Source: Chitinophaga sp. 180180018-3 (lineage in GTDB: Bacteria > Bacteroidota > Bacteroidia > Chitinophagales > Chitinophagaceae). Taken from it: 64,000 nt of DNA. Location of the stretch: positions 2,480,001 to 2,544,000 of the forward strand of contig NZ_CP140772.1 of NCBI RefSeq assembly GCF_037893185.1. Reading direction: 5' to 3'. Shown here one piece after another: positions 52,314-58,203 of the stretch. The number at the start of each line of letters is the position of its first letter. The stretch's first letter is position 1. Under the pieces are notes generated by a model. The model saw only the letters and a list, made by a program, of their open reading frames with translations. It did not search any database and had not been told where the DNA came from. The translations under genes were made by a program, and so were the position numbers.

Positions 52314-53600
52314 ATGCTTTGGCAACTATTCTGGACAATTATCTTAGTGCTACTAAACGGTTTCTTTGTTGCGGCAGAATTTGCCATCGTAAAGGTACGT
52401 TCCTCTCAGATTAACAGTAAAGGTACTGCGGGTAAACGTGCAGTGTTCGCAGCCAAAAATGTGCTGGGCAACCTCGATGGTTATCTGGCAGCTACACAGC
52501 TGGGCATCACGTTGGCTTCCCTGGGCCTGGGATGGGTGGGCGAATCAGTAATGACGGAAATAGTGCTCCTGGTCATGAATAAACTGGGCATTTCCATCTC
52601 TTTAGCTGCTACACATATTATTGCAGTAACAGTGGCATTTACACTGATCACCATCATGCATATCGTTTTCGGAGAGCTGGCCCCTAAATCAGTGGCAATC
52701 CGCAAACCTCTGCCTACTACCTTGCTGGTGGCCATTCCCCTGCGGATAACGTTTTATATCTTCCGGCCCTTTATCTGGATGCTCAATGGCCTTGCCAACA
52801 GTATCCTGCGCCTGATTGGTATACAGCCTGCCGGTGAGGCGGAAATCCACTCCGAAGAAGAACTTAAACTGATCATTTCTGAAAGCCAGGAAGGAGGTGC
52901 CATCGAAGAAACAGAGCGGGAGCTCATACAAAATGTATTCGAATTCGATGATAGCCGTGTGAAAAAAATCCTGAGCCACCGGAAAGATATCTCCGCGCTC
53001 GACATCAATCTGCCACTGGAACAACTGGTAGATCAGGTGATCAAAGATGGCTACTCCCGCTACCCGGTTTACAGTGGATCGCTGGATGAGCTCAAAGGCG
53101 TCATCTACGCAAAAGATCTGGTGAAAGGCATACACGAAAAAACGCTGAACAGCATTACAGATATCCTGAAGCCAGTGTTTTATGTACCAGATAGTATGAA
53201 GATCAAAGACCTGCTCCGTACTTTCCAGCTGAAACGCCTGCAAATGGCCGTGGTAACAAACGAATTTGGTGACACAGAAGGTATTGTTACCATGGAAGAC
53301 ATCCTCGAGGAACTCGTAGGTGATATTCAGGACGAGCACGACCAGGAAGCGCCAATCGTAGAACAAAAAGACGGTAACTTTATTGTAAATGCCCATGAGT
53401 ATATCGCGGACATTAACGAACTGTTGCCAGTGCCGCTGCCGGAAAGTGAGCACTACGAAACACTCTCCGGTCTGATTAACTATTCTCATGGAACTATTCC
53501 GCGGGAAGGAGAGGTGATTCCGATCGAAAACTACGAGGTGCTGATATTGAAAATGTTCCGTAGCTCCGTGGAAAAAGCAAGATTAAAACTGATCCGTTAA
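52314..53600 (+). CDS. CNNM/CorC-family (hemolysin C-like) membrane protein
   Basis: 428 residues. The N-terminal DUF21 (CNNM) domain spans about 1-190 with four membrane helices and GELAPKSVAIRKPLPTTLLV. Two CBS domains follow (about 210-335, with VKKILSHRKDISALDINLPL, GVIYAKDLVKGI and TEGIVTMEDILEELVGDI). The C-terminal CorC/HlyC domain spans about 345-425. The family is linked to Mg2+ or Co2+ efflux and to resistance, not to haemolysis itself. The pirin gene follows after 11 bases and is probably co-transcribed. Confidence 0.9.
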   Translation: MLWQLFWTIILVLLNGFFVAAEFAIVKVRSSQINSKGTAGKRAVFAAKNVLGNLDGYLAATQLGITLASLGLGWVGESVMTEIVLLVMNKLGISISLAATHIIAVTVAFTLITIMHIVFGELAPKSVAIRKPLPTTLLVAIPLRITFYIFRPFIWMLNGLANSILRLIGIQPAGEAEIHSEEELKLIISESQEGGAIEETERELIQNVFEFDDSRVKKILSHRKDISALDINLPLEQLVDQVIKDGYSRYPVYSGSLDELKGVIYAKDLVKGIHEKTLNSITDILKPVFYVPDSMKIKDLLRTFQLKRLQMAVVTNEFGDTEGIVTMEDILEELVGDIQDEHDQEAPIVEQKDGNFIVNAHEYIADINELLPVPLPESEHYETLSGLINYSHGTIPREGEVIPIENYEVLILKMFRSSVEKARLKLIR

Positions 53601-53611
53601 AATATTATTTT

Positions 53612-54478
53612 ATGGAGAAGAAAATATTACACGTTCTCGAAGGACGCGAGAAACACATCACAGATACCGAAGTAGTGCGGCAGTCGCTGCCTGCCATGCG
53701 GTTCCGTTTTGCCAGCCCTTTTATAGTGGTGCATCACATGCCGGCCAGGTATTTTGCGCCCGGCTCTCCGGAATCGCGGCTGCATCCTCACCCGCATCGT
53801 GGATTTGCGCCGGTTACCTTTATGCTGCAGGGCCAGGGCTATCATCGCGATAATGCCGGCAATGCTATGACGGTAACAGCCGGCGACGTGCAATGGATGT
53901 TTGCCGGTAAAGGCATTCTGCATAGTGAAGGCCCCTCTGAAGCATTTCTGAAAGAAGGAGGAAACTATGAACTGCTGCAACTCTGGTTCAATGTACCCGC
54001 TGCCCATAAAGGAGAGGCTCCCTGGTATCAGTACATAAAAGGCGCCGACATGCCCGTTGTGGCGGAAGGCGATGGCGTGCATCTGACGCTTATTGGCGGA
54101 GAATATGCAGGCAAAACCGGTCCGCTGAAAAACTTCACGCCCATCACGGCTATCTGGGGAAATATAGCCGCAGGCAAAGCCGTAACGTTAACGGCTATAC
54201 CCACTTACTGGACCCTTTTATATGTCATCGATGGGCAGTTGAACGTAAACGGCACAACCGTGAGCGGATATAATCTCGTTCTTTTCGACAAGGAAGACGG
54301 ACAAACCGACATTCACATCACAGCCGCCGAAAATACCCGCCTGTTGTACCTGAGCGCCGAGCCGATCAATGAGTCGGTTGCTGCAAAAGACAATTTTGTA
54401 ATGAATACAGCGGAAGAAGTGGAACAGGCAATACAGGATTATAAGAACGGCGTCTTCGGCTCCCATGAAGGCTGGTAA
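53612..54478 (+). CDS. pirin-family cupin protein
   Basis: A 288-residue bicupin. The metal-binding N-terminal cupin has the pirin hallmark HPHPHRGFAPVTFMLQG (with the His ligands) and the second ligand pair in GKGILHSEGP. The C-terminal cupin (about 170-275) lacks metal ligands, as in other pirins. Some bacterial pirins have quercetinase activity, but the function here is not known. It follows the CorC-type gene by 11 bases. Confidence 0.88.
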   Translation: MEKKILHVLEGREKHITDTEVVRQSLPAMRFRFASPFIVVHHMPARYFAPGSPESRLHPHPHRGFAPVTFMLQGQGYHRDNAGNAMTVTAGDVQWMFAGKGILHSEGPSEAFLKEGGNYELLQLWFNVPAAHKGEAPWYQYIKGADMPVVAEGDGVHLTLIGGEYAGKTGPLKNFTPITAIWGNIAAGKAVTLTAIPTYWTLLYVIDGQLNVNGTTVSGYNLVLFDKEDGQTDIHITAAENTRLLYLSAEPINESVAAKDNFVMNTAEEVEQAIQDYKNGVFGSHEGW

Positions 54479-54507
54479 ATGAGGTAAACCGGGCTTAGAT
54501 GATCTCT

Positions 54508-54744
54508 TTACTGTTCTACATATATGGAGACATATCTTCCATCTTTTGTATAGTGCCATGCACAGCCAACACTGGAATCCCAATACACGATCAGCGTTAG
54601 AAATGCCGTTTTGCAGTGCACCTGTCCGGAAACAACACTTGCAGATGCCACTTTCGTTGAGTACTCTTTTTCAATTAACGTAATTGCCCTGTCCGTCAGA
54701 ACATCATCAGGTGGTCGTGGATGTGTAGGTTGATCGACACTCAT
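54508..54744 (-). CDS. small ORF 3 of the 54.5-55.8 kb mini-locus
   Basis: A 78-residue cytoplasmic protein with no recognised family (starting MSVDQPTHPRPPDDVLTDRA). It is followed by nothing on its strand. It starts 11 bases after the stop of small ORF 2, so all three small ORFs can be read from one transcript starting at the box near 55360. The predicted secondary structure is mixed alpha/beta (IVYWDSSVGCAWHYTKDGRY near the C terminus). Confidence 0.5.
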   Translation of the reverse strand: MSVDQPTHPRPPDDVLTDRAITLIEKEYSTKVASASVVSGQVHCKTAFLTLIVYWDSSVGCAWHYTKDGRYVSIYVEQ

Positions 54745-54755
54745 AGTAGTATTTA

Positions 54756-54887
54756 TTAAGTTAGCAATCTCTTCTGCGCCTCAGTAACGCCGTCAAAGAC
54801 AGGAATGGAAGTGATACCCACCATCGGCAGGCACGGTAAACAATACCGGAAACTGGCATGATCATCATCAATAAACAGCCATGTCAT
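54756..54887 (-). CDS. small ORF 2 of the mini-locus, 43 residues
   Basis: This ORF is too short for most gene finders. It starts at the ATG at 54885-54887 and ends in TAA at 54756-54758. The product MTWLFIDDDHASFRYCLPCL continues to FDGVTEAQKRLLT. The IDDD start recalls the first strand of a response-regulator receiver, but the domain would be cut to a third of its length. It begins 3 bases after the stop of small ORF 1 and ends 11 bases before small ORF 3. It is either a real short protein or a remnant. Confidence 0.4.
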   Translation of the reverse strand: MTWLFIDDDHASFRYCLPCLPMVGITSIPVFDGVTEAQKRLLT

Positions 54888-54890
54888 ACA

Positions 54891-55154
54891 TTACTTTTCT
54901 GCAGGAAGGCGCACCTCATAATTTATGTTGTCTATGCTGGTCGAGTCATCCACGATTAAAACGCGTAACGGTCCAAACTGGGTGCAACGCGTTAGAAGCG
55001 AATCATAGTATTTTTTTGCGCGATTCTCATTTGAAAAGAGCCGGGACACGTTGGTGGTATCCATTTTAGGAATGTGGACTGTTGGATCCAGCGAGATTTC
55101 TGTATGCGGGTAAACCTGGGTTAAGGTGTAGGTAATTACAAATACTTTCTTCAT
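54891..55154 (-). CDS. small ORF 1 of the mini-locus, 87 residues
   Basis: An 87-residue protein, MKKVFVITYTLTQVYPHTEI to NINYEVRLPAEK, with no recognised domain; the start could be a strand or a weak signal. It is the first ORF after a 105-base leader hairpin and about 200 bases after the promoter box, so its expression may be controlled by the leader. It ends 3 bases before the next ORF. Confidence 0.5.
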   Translation of the reverse strand: MKKVFVITYTLTQVYPHTEISLDPTVHIPKMDTTNVSRLFSNENRAKKYYDSLLTRCTQFGPLRVLIVDDSTSIDNINYEVRLPAEK

Positions 55155-55215
55155 GGCTTTGTGAGGTTTTAGGAAGAAAGCAACGCGAAAAAGAGGCGCG
55201 GTGCTCGACTAGTCC

Positions 55216-55319
55216 GTTCCAGACCGCCAGGTATGAACACGAACATAGAAGAGCCCGCGCACTAAGGTGGCGGGCCTCACTTCTTCGTCCTGTGTTCATA
55301 TTGACTGGCGGTCTGGAAC
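55216..55319 (-). repeat. long structured leader hairpin
   Basis: The outer arms GTTCCAGACCGCCAG (55216-55230) and CTGGCGGTCTGGAAC (55305-55319) pair perfectly over 15 bp. After a 1/4-base internal loop, TATGAACAC (55232-55240) and GTGTTCATA (55292-55300) add 9 bp. The tip is GCCCGC (55253-55258) / GCGGGC (55270-55275) with an 11-base loop. It would be the start of the minus-strand transcript from the box at 55356-55363. Its modules differ from those of palindromes A-E. An open frame runs through it on the minus strand (55066-55299); I read this as a shadow of the structure, not a gene. Confidence 0.85.
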
Positions 55320-55355
55320 AGGATTAAAAGCGATGCCTCAATTATTTTGGGGAGG

Positions 55356-55363
55356 CAAAGATA
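55356..55363 (-). promoter_or_regulatory. -7 promoter box for the hairpin-small ORF transcript
   Basis: TATCTTTG on the minus strand is a perfect TAnnTTTG box. Transcription would start near 55350, about 30 bases before the hairpin. The -33 region would be near 55385, next to the repeats at 55389-55433. Confidence 0.5.
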
Positions 55364-55388
55364 GGCTAATATAGTACTTTTTTGAAAA

Positions 55389-55433
55389 AGATGCTTTAAA
55401 GAAGCCATCTTTTAAGGAGCCATCTTTAAAGAG
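55389..55433. promoter_or_regulatory. three tandem 15-bp repeats, candidate XRE operator
   Basis: Three contiguous 15-base units: AGATGCTTTAAAGAA (55389-55403), GCCATCTTTTAAGGA (55404-55418) and GCCATCTTTAAAGAG (55419-55433). All share a CTTTaAAGa-like core at the same offset; 15 bases is about 1.5 helical turns. They lie between the divergent promoter of the small ORFs and the small XRE regulator gene, so they may be its binding sites. Confidence 0.5.
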
Positions 55434-55468
55434 ATATTATATTAACCGTCTTTTTGTACTTTTCGGAC

Positions 55469-55729
55469 ATGGCGGATAATAAACATATAATTTCAGATGA
55501 TGAGTATTTCAAAAGGCTTGGACAAAGAATCGAGAAATGGCGGATTGATGCAGATTTTACTTCTGCCGAATCATTCGCAATTGAAAATCAGATTAATCGC
55601 AGTCAATATTTGAAGTACGAAAAAGGCAAAAATATGGAACTACTCACTATTCGAAAGATTGCCGCTGCACACAACAAAAAGGTAGAAGAGTTGTTAAAAG
55701 GACTGGAAGACACGAATTTCAAACCATAA
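55469..55729 (+). CDS. small XRE-like transcriptional regulator
   Basis: 86 residues from the ATG at 55469 (MADNKHIISDD); a TTG at 55454 would add five residues. The helix-turn-helix spans about residues 30-70 (SAESFAIENQINRSQYLKYE, then MELLTIRKIAAAHNKK) and is the Cro/C1 type. It stands divergent from the three small ORFs with tandem repeats between, so it is probably their regulator and its own. An intrinsic terminator follows 25 bases after the stop. Confidence 0.75.
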   Translation: MADNKHIISDDEYFKRLGQRIEKWRIDADFTSAESFAIENQINRSQYLKYEKGKNMELLTIRKIAAAHNKKVEELLKGLEDTNFKP

Positions 55730-55754
55730 TTTATTTCCATCTCAAATTAATATG

Positions 55755-55777
55755 GCCTGGCTAATGCCAGGCTTTTT
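55755..55777 (+). terminator. intrinsic terminator after the XRE gene
   Basis: A 7-bp stem GCCTGGC (55755-55761) / GCCAGGC (55766-55772), loop TAAT, followed by TTTTT (55773-55777). Confidence 0.85.
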
Positions 55778-55878
55778 CAATCTCTGACATCATTATATCA
55801 GGCGCAGCTTTTTCGCCGGCACCGCTTTTGAGGCGTGTTTGGTATATATGATTGATTGTTCACCAAATAGCAAATGAC

Positions 55879-56508
55879 ATGCACATCAGATCTATTGGGA
55901 GCCTCCTGCTTTTTATGGTTGTTTTCACTGCTTGTCATCACTCTTCCAAAGAAGAGCAGCAGAAAGACGCGGCAGGTCCACAAACGTCCTCCACCAACGG
56001 TAACCAGGAGAATACATCCACTATTGACACGGTCTACGGTGATTACCGCCTCGGTGCTACCACAAGGGGAAATGCCAGCATGCGTAACCTCCTGATTATT
56101 ACCGGTACTAAATCAGATACCACAAAGTCAGATACAACCCTTGAAAAAGATGTAAAGGGACGACTGAAAGGCATGATGGTAGGGGATCTCAACGGGAATG
56201 GCCTGCCGGAAATATATCTGTTTATGTTATCGGAAGGTAGCGGAGAATATGGGAAGATATATGCTTATGAAGTTAACAGGGAAGGAGATAAGGTAATCAG
56301 GATCAGCACCAATGCCATAGATACGATGGAAAGAGACGCTTACCGGGGACGCGATACCTTTTATATCCGCGATCAGCACCTGGTCCGGGCATTTCCGGTT
56401 TATAAAGAAGGAGCTCCCGACGCACTTACTACTGAAAAAAGAGGTATTATAATATACAACCTCAGAACAGCGGGTGATACACTGACTTTGGAAGCAGCTG
56501 GCAACTAG
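55879..56508 (+). CDS. lipoprotein with PliI-like C-terminal domain
   Basis: 209 residues from the ATG at 55879; a TTG at 55852 is in frame but would put nine residues before the signal peptide. The lipobox is FTAC with Cys19, followed by a flexible Ser/Lys/Gln-rich linker. The domain from about residue 60 has VGDLNGNGLPEIYLFMLSEG, SGEYGKIYAYEVNR and LVRAFPVYKEGAPDAL, and resembles the PliI family of periplasmic I-type lysozyme inhibitors. That is an inference by pattern; no lysozyme is encoded nearby. Its stop codon lies inside the hairpin at 56501-56540. Confidence 0.55.
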   Translation: MHIRSIGSLLLFMVVFTACHHSSKEEQQKDAAGPQTSSTNGNQENTSTIDTVYGDYRLGATTRGNASMRNLLIITGTKSDTTKSDTTLEKDVKGRLKGMMVGDLNGNGLPEIYLFMLSEGSGEYGKIYAYEVNREGDKVIRISTNAIDTMERDAYRGRDTFYIRDQHLVRAFPVYKEGAPDALTTEKRGIIIYNLRTAGDTLTLEAAGN

Positions 56509-56540
56509 CTGTTAGCTGCCAGCTGCCATCAGCTAGTTGC
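56501..56540. terminator. hairpin joining two convergent gene ends
   Basis: The 11-bp arms GCAACTAGCTG (56501-56511) and CAGCTAGTTGC (56530-56540) enclose an 18-base loop with further short pairing. The TAG stop of the lipoprotein gene (56506-56508) lies in the left arm and the TAG stop of the hexosaminidase gene (56533-56535 on the minus strand) in the right arm, so both genes end with the same AACTAG. It lacks a T-run; it may still stop transcription from both sides. Confidence 0.55.
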
Positions 56541-58131
56541 TGCTCCCTGGCGCAATGCCTTCTTTATCCCAGCGGGTATAGAAGAATTGCAGTGCTTCTT
56601 TGAAACGGCTGAAGCTCTTATTTTCCGGGGTAGTCCAGCCATCTTCTGCATATGCAGCGAGGCGCGGATATACCTGGTGGTTCATGCTTTTGTTATCCGG
56701 TATCCACTCACCCCACATCTGGCACCCGCTTCCGAGTATTTTTGAGTAGTACTGCGGCGCCAGTCCTGCCGGGATCGGATCAAAGCTATAGGCTTTCTCC
56801 AGAGAAATAGAGGTATAGTCATAATCCAGGTAGGTCATGGCATGATAAGAATTGATCACATCATATCCTTTGGAAACCGCATCGGTGATCAGGTTCAGTT
56901 CTCCCTTCCAGAATTGTACAATAGTACCGGTGGCCAGTTTTTCGGTCGCTGGTGCATCTTTGGAATCGGAAAAATCATGCAGTTTGCTGCCCATGATCTC
57001 GTTCCAGCCGGCCATACGGCGGTTTTTACCTGCCAGGAAATTGGAAATGCTGTTGGTGAAAGCAATCTGCAGATCTGCCGGAGAAGCGAGATGATGTGCT
57101 TTCATATATGCATTGACGTTAGCATCGGCTTTCCACTGGTCATATTTTACTTCATCGCCGCCAATATGTATCACTTTAGACGGGAAAAGCGCAATCACTT
57201 CCTGTAATACGTCTTCGAGGAAGCTGACTACTTTAGGATCTGTTACATTGAATACATCGTAGTGCACTCCGAATTTGGTAGACACCTTCACCGGCTGATG
57301 GGTGGTTCCCAGCCAGGAATAGGCTGCAATAGCGGCGGTAGAGTGGCCGGGCATTTCTATCTCGGGAATGATAGTGATATGCCTGTCGGCTGCATACCTG
57401 ATGATGTCTTTGATCTGCGCCTGGGTATAGAAGCCTTCATGCACTTTGCCGTCGTATACTTTACTGTTCCAGGTACCGATCTGGGTGGAGTCACGTTTAC
57501 TGCCGATTTGCGTAAGCAGTGGATATTTCTTTATTTCTATGCGCCAGCCCTGATCATCGGTCAGGTGCCAGTGAAATACATTCATTTTTAACAGCGCCAT
57601 TTCATCCAGTATCCGTTTTACGGTTTCTCCGCCCTTGAAATAGCGGCCTTCATCCAGCATGAACGCTCTCCAGCCGAAACGGGGCTTGTCCTTGATGGAT
57701 ACGGCGTTGATCGTATAACCGTTGCCGTTGGAGGTGATCAGCTGCCGCAGCGACTGTATCCCATAAAAGATACCGGCATTATCGGCCGCCGTGATCTGGA
57801 TTTTACCAGGATTTACCTGCAGCAGGTAGCCTTCTTTTCCCAGTTCTTTCTCCAGTTTATTGTCCAGGGTGAGTTTGATAAAGTTATCAGGTGCATTGGG
57901 TTTCAGGGAGAGAGACAATCCCAGGGCGTCCTGCAATGATTGCTGTAACTGGTTGGCTTCGGTAGTACTTTTGCCTGGAATAATGGCAGTTGCAGCTGAT
58001 AGTGTGAAAACGCCTGATAAGGTCTTAACCTCAGATGGCTGCGGAATGATATTAATGGCATGAAGCGGCAGGCTCTGCACCGATAACAGGAACAGGCAGG
58101 CAGCCGCCAGCGTGGAACGTAGTTTAGTCAT
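56533..58131 (-). CDS. secreted beta-N-acetylhexosaminidase (GH20)
   Basis: 532 residues with a signal peptide (about 1-25, ending LPLHA). The GH20 N-terminal alpha/beta domain (about 28-145) is followed by the TIM barrel: MKMNVFHWHLTDDQGWRIEI-type sequence at 182-200, IIPEIEMPGHS with H263, and the catalytic pair D326-E327 in IHIGGDEVKYDQW. It removes terminal GlcNAc from chitin oligosaccharides or glycans by substrate-assisted catalysis. No other chitin genes are adjacent in the window. It ends in the hairpin shared with the lipoprotein gene. Confidence 0.95.
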   Translation of the reverse strand: MTKLRSTLAAACLFLLSVQSLPLHAINIIPQPSEVKTLSGVFTLSAATAIIPGKSTTEANQLQQSLQDALGLSLSLKPNAPDNFIKLTLDNKLEKELGKEGYLLQVNPGKIQITAADNAGIFYGIQSLRQLITSNGNGYTINAVSIKDKPRFGWRAFMLDEGRYFKGGETVKRILDEMALLKMNVFHWHLTDDQGWRIEIKKYPLLTQIGSKRDSTQIGTWNSKVYDGKVHEGFYTQAQIKDIIRYAADRHITIIPEIEMPGHSTAAIAAYSWLGTTHQPVKVSTKFGVHYDVFNVTDPKVVSFLEDVLQEVIALFPSKVIHIGGDEVKYDQWKADANVNAYMKAHHLASPADLQIAFTNSISNFLAGKNRRMAGWNEIMGSKLHDFSDSKDAPATEKLATGTIVQFWKGELNLITDAVSKGYDVINSYHAMTYLDYDYTSISLEKAYSFDPIPAGLAPQYYSKILGSGCQMWGEWIPDNKSMNHQVYPRLAAYAEDGWTTPENKSFSRFKEALQFFYTRWDKEGIAPGSSN

Positions 58132-58203
58132 ACTAAGATTTTAATTGTTCACTATATTATGGAGTGATCAAAATACAAAGAAAATCTTGTGATTTGAAAA
58201 AAG

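Noticed and set aside
55066..55299. A 77-codon minus-strand frame (MNTGRRSEARHLSARALL start) over the leader hairpin.
   Set aside because: It overlaps the start of small ORF 1 in another frame and runs through both arms of the hairpin, so the frame is better explained by the RNA structure. Kept only as a warning.
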